Part shown: in pieces, positions 1 through 7,096 of the stretch
Numbering within the stretch: position 1 is the stretch's first letter
Layout of the letters: every line of letters begins with the position of its first letter
DNA from: Verrucomicrobiota bacterium
GTDB lineage: Bacteria; Verrucomicrobiota; Verrucomicrobiia; Opitutales; UBA953
NCBI GenBank assembly: GCA_030831965.1
Contig: JAURJZ010000087.1
Coordinates: 1 to 37,707, forward strand
Reading direction: 5' to 3'
DNA: 37,707 nucleotides
The notes under the pieces: generated by a model
Told to the model about the DNA's origin: nothing
Database searches by the model: none
What the model saw: the letters and a program-made list of their open reading frames with translations, nothing else
Made by a program: the position numbers and the translations under genes

Positions 1-1
1 G

Positions 2-388
2 AGCTACCACGCCGGGCGCGTCGCCCTCTGCGGCGACGCCGCCCATGGGATGAGCCCGGCGGGAGGGCAGGGCATGAACACCGGTTTCGCGGACGCGGAG
101 TTCCTCGCCGAGGTCCTTGCCTCCCCCGATCCCCGAGCCCTGCTCCCCGCCTACACGCGCTATCGGCGCCGCGCCGCCTCCGCCGCCATCTTCCGCGCCG
201 GCTGGGGCATGAGCCTCGGCACCTGGACCGGACGGCCGCTCTCCGTCCTGCGCGACGGCATCCTTCGCCACGTGCTTTGCCGCGGGCCAATCGGCCGTCG
301 GATGGGTTCCTTCTACGCCATGCTCACCATTCCCTTCAACACCCTCGCCGCCGTCCCCGCCCGGGCGCTGCGCGCCGACGCCGCCTGA
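2..388 (+). CDS. FAD-dependent monooxygenase, C-terminal part (5' end outside window)
   Basis: The reading frame is already open at the left edge and ends at a TGA, so only the last 128 residues are visible. The first residues contain GRVALCGDAAHGMSPAGGQG, the second FAD-binding (GD) motif of the UbiH/PHBH-type aromatic hydroxylases, in which the Asp contacts the ribityl chain of FAD and the following Pro-Ala-Gly-Gly-Gln-Gly segment closes over the flavin. The internal ATG at position 50 lies inside this motif and is not the start. The stop is 2 bases before a methyltransferase start, so the two are likely co-transcribed. The family hydroxylates aromatic, quinone or polyketide rings using NAD(P)H and O2; the substrate here is unknown. 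A geranylgeranyl-reductase-like member of the same fold is an alternative. Confidence 0.85.
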   Translation, partial: SYHAGRVALCGDAAHGMSPAGGQGMNTGFADAEFLAEVLASPDPRALLPAYTRYRRRAASAAIFRAGWGMSLGTWTGRPLSVLRDGILRHVLCRGPIGRRMGSFYAMLTIPFNTLAAVPARALRADAA

Positions 389-390
389 CC

Positions 391-1233
391 ATGTCGCAAG
401 CCTACGTGCCCACCGTGGAGGGCGCCGCCTCCCATTACGACGACCTCGACGCCTTTTACCGCGAGATCTGGGGCGAGCACGTCCACCACGGCGTCTGGGA
501 GGAGGGCGACGAGTCGGACAGGGAGGCGGCGGAGAAGCTCGTCCGCATCCTCGCCGACCTCGGCGGCATCCGCTCCGGGGACAAGGTCTGCGACATCGGC
601 TGCGGCTACGGCGCCACCTCGCGGATTCTCGCCGAGCGCCTCGGCGCCGAGATGACCGGCCTGACCATCTCCGCCACCCAGCTCGCCTACGCCAAGGCCA
701 ACAACGCCGTGCCCGGCCGCACCGAGTTCCTGCTCCGCGACTGGTACGACAACCGCCTGCCCGCCAGGAGCTTCGACGTGGCCCTGACCGTCGAGAGCCT
801 CGAGCACATGCCCGACCTCCCCGGCTTCTTCCGCGAGTGCCACCGCGTGCTCAGGCCCGGCGGGCGCCTCGTCGGCTCCGCCTGGATGTCCTGCGAGAAG
901 CCCGGCGCCTTCGCCCGCCGCCACCTGATCGACGCCATCACGCGCGAGGCCCAGATCGCGGGCATCCGGCCCGAGAGCGAGTTCCGCGCCGCCATCGAGG
1001 CCGCCGGTTTCACCGGCTACACCTTCGAGGACAGGGCCGACCAGGTGAAGCGCACCTGGCCCCTCTGCGCCTGGCGCACCCTCAAGGGGCTCCTCACCAA
1101 GCCGCATTACCGCAGCTTCATCCTCGGCTCGCGCAACCCCAACCGCATCTTCGCCCTCACCCTCTTCCGCATCTGGGCGGCCTACGAGCTCGGCGTCCAG
1201 CGCTACGGGATCTTCGGCGCGTCCAAGGCCTGA
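391..1233 (+). CDS. class I SAM-dependent methyltransferase
   Basis: This 280-residue cytoplasmic protein has the glycine-rich SAM motif I (VCDIGCGYGATS, about residues 67-78), an acidic motif around LLRDWYDNRLP, and the post-II/III segment FRECHRVLRPGGRLV. The N-terminal HHGVW segment is typical of the tocopherol/RebM/sarcosine-type small-molecule methyltransferases. The ATG at 391 was chosen because it follows the upstream stop by 2 bases and precedes the fold; a longer frame from 277 only reads through the upstream gene. No Shine-Dalgarno sequence is seen, which suggests translational coupling. Together with the upstream monooxygenase it may modify a phenolic or quinone product; O-, N- or C-methylation cannot be decided. 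The gene ends 3 bases from the convergent FG-GAP gene. Confidence 0.88.
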   Translation: MSQAYVPTVEGAASHYDDLDAFYREIWGEHVHHGVWEEGDESDREAAEKLVRILADLGGIRSGDKVCDIGCGYGATSRILAERLGAEMTGLTISATQLAYAKANNAVPGRTEFLLRDWYDNRLPARSFDVALTVESLEHMPDLPGFFRECHRVLRPGGRLVGSAWMSCEKPGAFARRHLIDAITREAQIAGIRPESEFRAAIEAAGFTGYTFEDRADQVKRTWPLCAWRTLKGLLTKPHYRSFILGSRNPNRIFALTLFRIWAAYELGVQRYGIFGASKA

Positions 1234-1236
1234 GCC

Positions 1237-2445
1237 TCAGCGCCGGAGGAAGAGGAAGACGCCGTGCTTGTTGGCGAGGGCGAGGTCGGGGCGCGCGTCG
1301 CCGTCGATCCTGCCCGTCCAGAACTGCGTTCCCACGCCGCTGTCGCCGTCGATCTTGTGCGGCTGGTAGGAGGCCCCGCCCTTGCCGTCGCGCTTCAGCA
1401 CGAAGCCGTAGAGCACGGGCGCGGCCATGGGCTCGGGGTCGTTCTTGGTGCCGTGGGCCCACTTGCGCTTGCCGGTGACGATGTCGAGCAGGCCGTCGCC
1501 GTCGAGGTCGACCAGCTCGACGGCGTGGGGCTGGCTGAAGGAGACGCCGTTGAGGACCTCCTGGGCCGAGGCGCCGAGGATGCGGTGCTCGCGGAAGGCG
1601 CCGTCGGGCGATTGCTCGAACCAGGCGAGGCCGTAGCCGTGGGCCTGGAGGGCGGTGATGACATCGGGACGCTTGTCGCCGTTGACGTCCATGACGTGCA
1701 TCTGGGCGCCGCCCGCGCCGAGCTTGGCGGGATGGAATTTCCAGGCGGCCTCGGATGTCCGGTCGGCCGGCTGCTCGTACCAGCCGTCCTTCACGAGGAT
1801 GTCGGCCCTGCCGTCGGCGTTGACGTCCCCGGCGCCGTAGCCGTGCGTGTACTTGTGGGCCTGCCGGGTGGGTTCGCTGACGGCCCGGAACCGCGCCTTG
1901 GCGAGGGGGTTCTTGCCGTCGATTTGGAAATAGCCGAAGCGGCCGCCCTTTTCCCCTGGGAGGGTGGTGTGGACGAGGATCTCGGGCCAGCCGTCGCCGT
2001 CGATGTCCGCAAGCGCGGGCGACTCGCCGTCGGCGACGTCGACCAGCGCGTGCCGAGCCCAGTCGCCCGGCTTGCCGGCGGGATTGACGAAGAGCAGGGC
2101 GGGCTCGCCCGGCAGGCCGAAGACGAGCAGGTCGGGCCAGCCGTCGCCGGTGAGGTCGCGCGCGAACTGCAGGAAGTAGTCGGAGTAGCCGGTCTCCGGG
2201 TTGTAGGGCGTCTTGGTCATGCCGCCCTTGTTGTCCCGCTCCGGCGCGTAGGCGACGCGCTGGGCGAAGTCCGGCCCCTGCCAGATGAAGCGGCCGGCGG
2301 CGACATCCGGGTGGCCGTCGCGGTTGAAGTCCGCCACCGCGCAGCCCTCCGCGACGAACTCCCTGGTCAGCGTCCGCTTCTCGAAGCGAATCTCCTCGGC
2401 CAGGACGAGGCAGGGCAGGAGCAGGAGGGCGGGGGCGGCGCGCAT
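1237..2445 (-). CDS. exported FG-GAP/VCBS repeat beta-propeller protein
   Basis: The 402-residue product begins with a short signal peptide (MRAAPALLLLPCLVLA). The rest is built of about seven FG-GAP/VCBS units, each with a calcium-loop signature such as DFNRDGHPDV, DLTGDGWPDL, DIDGDGWPEI, DVNADGRADI, DVNGDKRPDV, DLDGDGLLDI and RIDGDARPDL. Seven units are what one expects for a seven-bladed, calcium-stabilised propeller like an integrin alpha head. Such proteins are very common in Planctomycetes and Verrucomicrobiota and are thought to bind ligands or partners outside the cytoplasm; no catalytic motif is visible. The gene stands alone on this strand, convergent with the methyltransferase (3-base gap) and divergent from the GNAT gene (80 bases). 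Confidence 0.85.
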   Translation of the reverse strand: MRAAPALLLLPCLVLAEEIRFEKRTLTREFVAEGCAVADFNRDGHPDVAAGRFIWQGPDFAQRVAYAPERDNKGGMTKTPYNPETGYSDYFLQFARDLTGDGWPDLLVFGLPGEPALLFVNPAGKPGDWARHALVDVADGESPALADIDGDGWPEILVHTTLPGEKGGRFGYFQIDGKNPLAKARFRAVSEPTRQAHKYTHGYGAGDVNADGRADILVKDGWYEQPADRTSEAAWKFHPAKLGAGGAQMHVMDVNGDKRPDVITALQAHGYGLAWFEQSPDGAFREHRILGASAQEVLNGVSFSQPHAVELVDLDGDGLLDIVTGKRKWAHGTKNDPEPMAAPVLYGFVLKRDGKGGASYQPHKIDGDSGVGTQFWTGRIDGDARPDLALANKHGVFLFLRR

Positions 2446-2525
2446 GGCGGGATGCTCGCCCCGGGGCCGAGGCGGTCAAGCCGACTCGGAGTTGCCAAGG
2501 CCCGGCCGCGCCCCAGCCTGCCCGC

Positions 2526-3125
2526 ATGGAGCAGCCGCGCCTGACCGAGGTCGCCGGGCCCGATCTCGGCCCCTGGGTCGACGCGCTCGGGGCGCTGCGG
2601 ATCGCGGTGTTCCGCGAGTATCCCTACCTTTACGAGGGCGACCTCGACTACGAGCGGCGCTACCTCTCGGTCTACCTCGGATGCCCGAGGGCCCGCGCGG
2701 TCCTTGTCCAGGATGCGACGGGCGCATTGGTCGGCGCCACCACCTGCCTGCCCCTGGCGGACGAGGACGAGGCGTTCCGCGAGCCGTTTGCGCGAGCCGG
2801 GCATGATCCCGCCGATTGGCTTTACCTGGGGGAAAGCCTCCTCCTCCCGGCTTGGAGGGGCAGGGGATTGGGCAAGCTGTTCTTCGACCGCCGGGAAGCC
2901 CACGCCGCGCGGCTGGGGCTGCGACGGGCAACCTTCTGCGCGGTGGCGCGACCCGACAGCCACCCGCTGCGCCCCGCCTCCCACCGCCCGCTGCGGCCGT
3001 TCTGGGAGTCGCGCGGCTACGCCGAGCAAACCGGCCTCCAGGCGATTTATCGCTGGAAGGATATTGGCGAGGCCGCCGAGACGCCCAAGGCTCTGACCTT
3101 CTGGACCAAGACATGGACCGCCTGA
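2526..3125 (+). CDS. GNAT family N-acetyltransferase
   Basis: This 199-residue protein has the GNAT acetyl-CoA motif A: a beta strand LGESLLLP followed by AWRGRGLGKLFF (residues about 105-118), matching R-x-x-G-x-G/A, which holds the CoA pyrophosphate. The C-terminal FWESRGYAE segment resembles the conserved motif B tail. It would transfer an acyl group from CoA to an amine; the acceptor is unknown. The start is the first ATG of the frame, with no Shine-Dalgarno sequence. The last 13 bases overlap the nitrilase gene in another frame. GNAT and carbon-nitrogen hydrolase domains are known as a single fused protein in some nitrilase-superfamily members, so the two probably act as partners. Confidence 0.85.
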   Translation: MEQPRLTEVAGPDLGPWVDALGALRIAVFREYPYLYEGDLDYERRYLSVYLGCPRARAVLVQDATGALVGATTCLPLADEDEAFREPFARAGHDPADWLYLGESLLLPAWRGRGLGKLFFDRREAHAARLGLRRATFCAVARPDSHPLRPASHRPLRPFWESRGYAEQTGLQAIYRWKDIGEAAETPKALTFWTKTWTA

Positions 3126-3967
3126 CCCTCGAGCTTCAGACCTTCGACGTCGCCGCCCCCGAGGCGGCCTCCGCCCGGGAATTCGCGGACTTGGTCGGTC
3201 GACGCGTTGCCGAGGCCTGGGACGACGGGGCGGATGCGGTCCTGCTGCCCGAGCTCCTCTGGATGGGGCTGGCCCGCTTCGTCGACGGCGCCGACTCGAC
3301 CCGCGCGGTCGCCGAGCTCTTCCGCGGGGAGCTTTGGCCCCGGCTTTCGGAATCCCTCCGACGCCCGGGCAAGGCGGCCGTCCTCGGCACCGTCCCCTGG
3401 GCGGTGGACGGCGGCGTCCTGCTCAACCGCGCCCCGATTGTCAGCGACGGCCGCGAGCTTCACCAGGACAAGCTCAACCTCACCCCGTGGGAAACCGGCC
3501 TGCGGGGCGGCGACACCCTCCGGATCTGGGATTTCGGAGGCGTGCGCTGCGCCGTCGTCATCTGCCTCGACATCGAGGTGCCCGAGATCTCGGCGGCCCT
3601 GCGCGGCCAGGCGGTCGACCTCGTCCTCGTGCCGAGCGCCACCGAGAACATCCTCGGCGTGGAGCGCGTCGGGCGCTGCGCCGACGCGCGCGCGGTCGAG
3701 CTCTGCTGCCACGTGGGCCTGACGCACCTCGTGGGGGACATCAACTCGAGCCTGGTCGACGCCAACGTGGGCCGTCTCGGCGTGTTCTCCCCCTCCCAGT
3801 CCGCCTTCGGCGCCTCCCCCCGGCAGCGCGTCTCGGAGGTCGTGTCCAGCGGCTTCCACCGCCTCCGCGTCGAGCTCGACATCGCCGCCTTGCGCCGTCA
3901 GCGCGACCTCGCCCTCGAGACCAACCCCGCGCGGCTGCGCCCGGGCGCCCCCCGCGTCGAGGCGTGA
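3113..3967 (+). CDS. carbon-nitrogen hydrolase (nitrilase superfamily)
   Basis: The 284-residue product shows the full Glu-Lys-Cys catalytic triad of the nitrilase superfamily: E47 in LLPELLW, K120 in HQDKLNLTPWE and C151 in AVVICLDIEVPE. These enzymes hydrolyse or condense amides through a thioester on Cys. The ATG at 3113 lies inside the end of the GNAT gene (13-base overlap) and gives an N terminus that enters the fold directly; an open frame reaching back to 2816 is only a shadow of the GNAT gene. In relatives the GNAT domain is fused N-terminally, so here the fusion seems to be split into two coupled genes. The substrate is probably an amine- or amide-containing small molecule, which is inference. 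The next gene follows after 9 bases. Confidence 0.87.
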   Translation: MDRLTLELQTFDVAAPEAASAREFADLVGRRVAEAWDDGADAVLLPELLWMGLARFVDGADSTRAVAELFRGELWPRLSESLRRPGKAAVLGTVPWAVDGGVLLNRAPIVSDGRELHQDKLNLTPWETGLRGGDTLRIWDFGGVRCAVVICLDIEVPEISAALRGQAVDLVLVPSATENILGVERVGRCADARAVELCCHVGLTHLVGDINSSLVDANVGRLGVFSPSQSAFGASPRQRVSEVVSSGFHRLRVELDIAALRRQRDLALETNPARLRPGAPRVEA

Positions 3968-3976
3968 CCTTTTCCC

Positions 3977-4372
3977 ATGACCGACCTCATCCGCTCCTAC
4001 TATCAGGCCTTCAACTCCGGCGACCGCGAGGCCCTGCTGGCCTTGCTCCATCCCGACATCGTCCACGAGATCAACGAGGGCGGCGTCGAGGTCGGCCTCC
4101 CCGCCTTCCGGGCCTTCCTTGGGCGGATGGACCGCTCGTACCAGGAAACCGTCGAGGACCTCGTGGTCTTCGCCGGCGACCGTCCGGGCCGCTTCGCCGC
4201 CGAGTTCTTCATCCGCGGCACGTACCTCCGCACCGACGAGGGCCTACCCGAGGCCAAGGGCCAGGAATACCGGCTGAGGGTCGGCGCCTTCCTTGAAGTG
4301 AGGGATGGCAAGGTCGCCCGGGTCACCAATCTCTACAATCTCGCGGCATGGACGCGGATGGTCTGCGGATAG
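3977..4372 (+). CDS. ketosteroid isomerase-related protein (NTF2-like fold)
   Basis: This 131-residue protein resembles the TIGR02096 group of steroid delta-isomerase-related proteins. Recognisable positions are YYQAFNSGDREALLALL near the N terminus, HPDIVHEINEGG, EFFIRGTYL, DEGLPEAKGQEY and RVTNLYNLAAW. It forms a small cone-shaped alpha+beta barrel used either as an enzyme pocket or a binding module; polar residues of the pocket are present but the reaction is unknown. It is the third gene of the GNAT-nitrilase set with a 9-base spacing, and I recall the same combination in proteobacteria. The stop codon sits in an 11-base tandem duplication. Confidence 0.82.
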   Translation: MTDLIRSYYQAFNSGDREALLALLHPDIVHEINEGGVEVGLPAFRAFLGRMDRSYQETVEDLVVFAGDRPGRFAAEFFIRGTYLRTDEGLPEAKGQEYRLRVGAFLEVRDGKVARVTNLYNLAAWTRMVCG

Positions 4373-4382
4373 TCTGCGGATA
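4361..4382 (+). repeat. 11-bp perfect tandem duplication across a stop codon
   Basis: The unit gtctgcggata occurs twice head to tail (4361-4371 and 4372-4382). The stop codon TAG of the ketosteroid-isomerase-related gene (4370-4372) spans the junction. The shorter word gcggat also occurs just upstream at 4354. It looks like a replication-slippage duplication and leaves the protein sequence essentially unchanged. Confidence 0.85.
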
Positions 4383-4497
4383 GTCCGAATCTTCTGTAAC
4401 CTTAGCAGGTTTCGGCGTCCAAGCGAACCCCGCGAAAATCCATCGCATGCTTGCCAATCCCTCAAGCCAAGCCATGTTGGAAAACTCTCCCACACCA
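4383..4497 (+). promoter_or_regulatory. intergenic leader upstream of the coiled-coil protein gene
   Basis: This stretch is less GC-rich than its surroundings and probably carries the promoter of the gene at 4498. It contains a small inverted repeat, aacct-tagc-aggtt (4398-4411), that could be an operator or a short hairpin. I cannot assign convincing -35 and -10 hexamers. Two upstream in-frame ATGs (4447, 4474) lie inside it. Confidence 0.3.
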
Positions 4498-5343
4498 ATG
4501 TCACAGCTCCAACGCCTCCTCGCGATTCTCGGCCTCGCCGCCTTGGTCGCCCTCCCTGTCCGTGCCAGCTGGGATGATGATGACTATGAGGATCTCGACG
4601 ACGATGTCAGCCTCACCTCCGAGCAGCGCCTGACCGAGGCCCAAAAGAACGCGCTGAAGGCCGCCGAGCGCGCCGCCAAGCTCGCCGCCGCAACGGCCGA
4701 GCGCGCCGCCAAGGTCGTCGCCGCCGCCGCCGAGCGCGCCGCCCGTGCCAGTTCCAAGCCTGTTCGCGACGCGGTCAAGGCCGAGGGCAAGTACAACGTC
4801 GAGACGGCCAAGCTCGCCGAGGAGCAGGGCGTGCTGAACTCCCTCATCGCCCTCGCGAACGAGCTCGGCACCGACCTGAGCGGTCTGCCCACCCTGCAGG
4901 AAATCCTCATCGCCCAGCAGGTCGCCGAGACCGAGGATGCCGCCTTCTATCGCAGCCTCATCCCGATGACGTCGACCGAGCGAGCCGCCGCCCTCGCCGC
5001 TCGGTCGGTCTCCGACGACGACGAGGAGGACGAGTTCGAGGATGGTCTCACTGGAATTGACGAGCTGCAGATGATGGTGATCGAGGCCACCGTCGAGTAC
5101 GCCGAGGAGCTTGGCGATGTCGCCGAGGCCTACGCCGCCTGGCAGGACAAGCTCGCGCTCTCCCTCCTCTCGCCCGCCGACTATGCCGCCGAGATCGCCC
5201 GCCGAGTCGCCGCCGAGCGCGCCCGCAAGGCCGAGCTGATGGCCCTGCCTCGCGCGTCGCAGGTCTGGCTGCGCAAGGCCTGGAGCGCCGAGGAGGATGC
5301 CGCCGAGGCCGCCGCCGCCCTCGCCTTCGTGCTTCCGCGCTGA
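4498..5343 (+). CDS. exported acidic, alanine-rich coiled-coil protein of unknown function
   Basis: I do not recognise a family. The ATG at 4498 was chosen because it gives a classical signal peptide (MSQLQRLLAILGLAALVALP then VRA) with likely cleavage before SWDDDD; starts at 4447 or 4474 would add 17 or 8 residues in front. The mature protein opens with an Asp/Glu-rich patch, then has three 11-residue repeats beginning AERAA (about residues 56-88), a second acidic patch (DDDEEDEFED) and a further Ala/Glu/Arg-rich helical tail. The composition suggests a long right-handed coiled coil in the periplasm or on the surface, perhaps binding cations or acting as a spacer. It is monocistronic, with its own leader and an intrinsic terminator. 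Confidence 0.7.
   Translation: MSQLQRLLAILGLAALVALPVRASWDDDDYEDLDDDVSLTSEQRLTEAQKNALKAAERAAKLAAATAERAAKVVAAAAERAARASSKPVRDAVKAEGKYNVETAKLAEEQGVLNSLIALANELGTDLSGLPTLQEILIAQQVAETEDAAFYRSLIPMTSTERAAALAARSVSDDDEEDEFEDGLTGIDELQMMVIEATVEYAEELGDVAEAYAAWQDKLALSLLSPADYAAEIARRVAAERARKAELMALPRASQVWLRKAWSAEEDAAEAAAALAFVLPR
4663..4761 (+). repeat. 33-bp in-frame tandem repeat, three units
   Basis: Three consecutive 33-base units start at 4663, 4696 and 4729, each beginning gccgagcgcgccgcc. They encode 11-residue units AERAAKLAAAT, AERAAKVVAAA and AERAARASSKP. The 11-residue period matches hendecad coiled coils, so the repeat probably encodes one continuous alpha helix. Confidence 0.85.
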
Positions 5344-5365
5344 GTCGTCCCTCCGCTAGCACCGG

Positions 5366-5392
5366 GCCCGGCGAAAGCCGGGCTCTTTTTTT
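5366..5392 (+). terminator. intrinsic (rho-independent) terminator
   Basis: A perfect 7-bp stem gcccggc/gccgggc (5366-5372 and 5377-5383) is closed by a GAAA tetraloop and followed by tc and seven T residues (5386-5392). It lies 23 bases after the stop of the coiled-coil protein gene. This is the only textbook intrinsic terminator in the window. Confidence 0.92.
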
Positions 5393-5443
5393 GCCCCTTG
5401 CCTTGAATAAGGGTGGAGCGTGGGCCGGTCTCGGCCCAATCTG

Positions 5444-6391
5444 ATGCCCGTGTCGGCGGCAGCGCGAGGTCCCCTCATCGTCCGGTTGAGAAACTGGGTG
5501 GGAGATGTCGTCCTCTCGGTGCCGACCCTCCGCCGGCTTGAGCAGGCTGGCCATGAGCTTCATCTCGTCGGCAAGGGGTGGGCTGCCGATCTCCTGGGAG
5601 GGTATGGATGGGCGATCCATCGCCTGGCCGCGGACAGGCTTGGGGTGGTTCGGCAACTGGGGCGGTTGCGACGGGATCTAGGCCGGGACACCCCTTTGCT
5701 GCTTTTCCCCTACTCCTTCGGCTCGGCCCTCGAGGCTCGTGCGGCCGGATTCTCCGCGGTGGGTTTCGCCGGCCAGGGCCGCGGCTGGCTGCTTGGCCGC
5801 GCGGTTCCCCAGCGACGCGACCTCCATACCCGCGAGGAATACTGGTCGCTCGGACAGGCTTTCCTGGGGCTCGACGAGCCTGCGCCCGACCTGGACGCAC
5901 CCTGGGTCTTCGCCGCCCAGGCCGAGGCCGAGGCCGAGGCGCTCGCCCGGCGCCATGGGCTGGGTGGGGATCACGTGGTTCTTTGCCCTTTCGCGGGCGG
6001 CAAGGTCGACGAGCAGCTGAAGCGCTGGGCCCACTTCCCCGATTTCGCGCGCCAGCTCGCCCGCGAGGGCAGGCTCACGGTGGTCTTCCCCGGCAGCCCG
6101 CGCGAGGAGGCGATCGCCCGCGCCGAGTACCCCGATGCCAAGGTCCTTCCCGGCGTGGGCATGTCGGCCTACGGGGTCCTGATGCGCCGGGCCGCCTTGG
6201 TCGTCGCCAACGACACGGGCCCCGGCCACCTCGCCGCCGCGGCCGGAGCCAGGGTCCTCTCGGTCTTCGGCCCCACCCCGCCGGAACGCTGGCGCACGCG
6301 CGGGCCGCGCGCCGAGTTTCTCCAGGGCTGGCCGGAATGGCCGGCCGCCTGCGAGGTGCTCGCGAGGTCGCGCTCGCTTCTGGGCGGCTGA
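5444..6391 (+). CDS. glycosyltransferase family 9 (heptosyltransferase-like)
   Basis: The 315-residue protein has the two-domain GT-B layout of ADP-heptose:LPS heptosyltransferases. The N-terminal domain opens with LIVRLRNWVGDVVLSVPTL, where the GD-V-(L/V)-xxP motif is typical of GT9. The C-terminal nucleotide-sugar half has LCPFAGGKVDEQLKRW and the donor-binding VVANDTGPGHLAAAAG motif. It would add a heptose or similar sugar to lipopolysaccharide core or another cell-surface glycan at the inner membrane face. The ATG at 5444 was preferred; a GTG at 5420 would add 8 residues and neither has a good Shine-Dalgarno sequence. It is followed after 18 bases by a DUF4254 gene, a pairing I recall from other phyla. 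Confidence 0.85.
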   Translation: MPVSAAARGPLIVRLRNWVGDVVLSVPTLRRLEQAGHELHLVGKGWAADLLGGYGWAIHRLAADRLGVVRQLGRLRRDLGRDTPLLLFPYSFGSALEARAAGFSAVGFAGQGRGWLLGRAVPQRRDLHTREEYWSLGQAFLGLDEPAPDLDAPWVFAAQAEAEAEALARRHGLGGDHVVLCPFAGGKVDEQLKRWAHFPDFARQLAREGRLTVVFPGSPREEAIARAEYPDAKVLPGVGMSAYGVLMRRAALVVANDTGPGHLAAAAGARVLSVFGPTPPERWRTRGPRAEFLQGWPEWPAACEVLARSRSLLGG

Positions 6392-6409
6392 TCGGCCACG
6401 CTGGTCGCC

Positions 6410-7081
6410 ATGTCCGGCCTTCCCTCCCGCCTCTCCGCCCTTGTCATCGCCGAGCACGACCGGCTGCTCGCCGACTCGGCCTGGCCGCCCGCCGGGGAGC
6501 CGGCCGAGGGCCGGTCCGAGCCGCTATGGGACTGGATTCGCGCCAACCACCGGTTCAACACCCTGCTCTGGCGCGAGGAGGATCTCGCCCGGCGCACCCA
6601 GGCGGCGGACGCCGAGATCGTCGCCAACAAGCGGGCCATCGACCGGTTCAACCAGCGGCGCAACGACGCCACGGAGCGGGTCGACGAGATCCTCCTCGTT
6701 TCCCTCGGGCTGGTCGATCCCGCCACGGCCGCCTCCGACGCGCCGGTCGCCCGGGTCGCCCCCGGTTCCCGCCTCAACAGCGAGACCGCAGGCAGCATGG
6801 TCGACCGCATGTCCATCCTCGCGCTCAAGGTTCGCGCGATGGAGGCCCAGACCCGGCGGACCGACACCGACGCCGCCGCGCTCGAGTCCAGCCGCCGGAA
6901 GCTCGACCAGCTCCGGCTGCAGCGCCAGGACCTCGGGTCCTGCCTCGACCAGCTGCTGGCCGAGGCCCGCGACGGCCGGGCCCACTTCAAGGTCTACCGC
7001 CAGTTCAAGATGTACAACGATCCCCGCCTCAACCCCGCCCTCGTGGCCGAGGCCAAGGGCGGGCAGGGCGGGGACCGCTGA
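6410..7081 (+). CDS. DUF4254 domain protein
   Basis: This 223-residue, mostly helical cytoplasmic protein matches DUF4254. Conserved positions include [17 protein letters not shown] (about 43-59), [17 protein letters not shown] (about 68-84) and [15 protein letters not shown] (about 127-141), the last typical of the central helix. Charged helices suggest coiled-coil contacts. The biochemical role is unknown; members often sit beside GT9 glycosyltransferases, as here, which suggests a part in glycan assembly. The stop codon is shared with an 18-base palindrome that also holds the stop of the convergent gene. Confidence 0.83.
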   Translation: MSGLPSRLSALVIAEHDRLLADSAWPPAGEPAEGRSEPLWDWIRANHRFNTLLWREEDLARRTQAADAEIVANKRAIDRFNQRRNDATERVDEILLVSLGLVDPATAASDAPVARVAPGSRLNSETAGSMVDRMSILALKVRAMEAQTRRTDTDAAALESSRRKLDQLRLQRQDLGSCLDQLLAEARDGRAHFKVYRQFKMYNDPRLNPALVAEAKGGQGGDR

Positions 7082-7096
7082 GCCGCCGGCGGCTCA
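7079..7096. terminator. 18-bp perfect palindrome containing both stop codons of convergent genes
   Basis: tgagccgccggcggctca is its own reverse complement. Its left TGA is the stop of the DUF4254 gene and its right end is the TGA stop of the convergent oxidoreductase gene. In RNA each strand could fold into a 7-bp stem with a CCGG loop. No T-run follows on either side, so intrinsic termination is not assured; it may act as a bidirectional pause or RNA 3'-end stabiliser. Confidence 0.45.

Noticed and set aside
3047-3130. Frameshift between the GNAT and nitrilase genes
   Set aside because: Both frames are intact at their ends, a good ATG lies in the overlap and no slippery sequence is present. 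Coupled separate genes explain it better than a sequencing error or programmed frameshift.
5420-5443. GTG start extending the GT9 protein by 8 residues
   Set aside because: The extension is not part of the GT9 fold, and the purine-rich stretch is too close to the GTG to serve as a ribosome binding site. The ATG at 5444 is preferred, though not proven.
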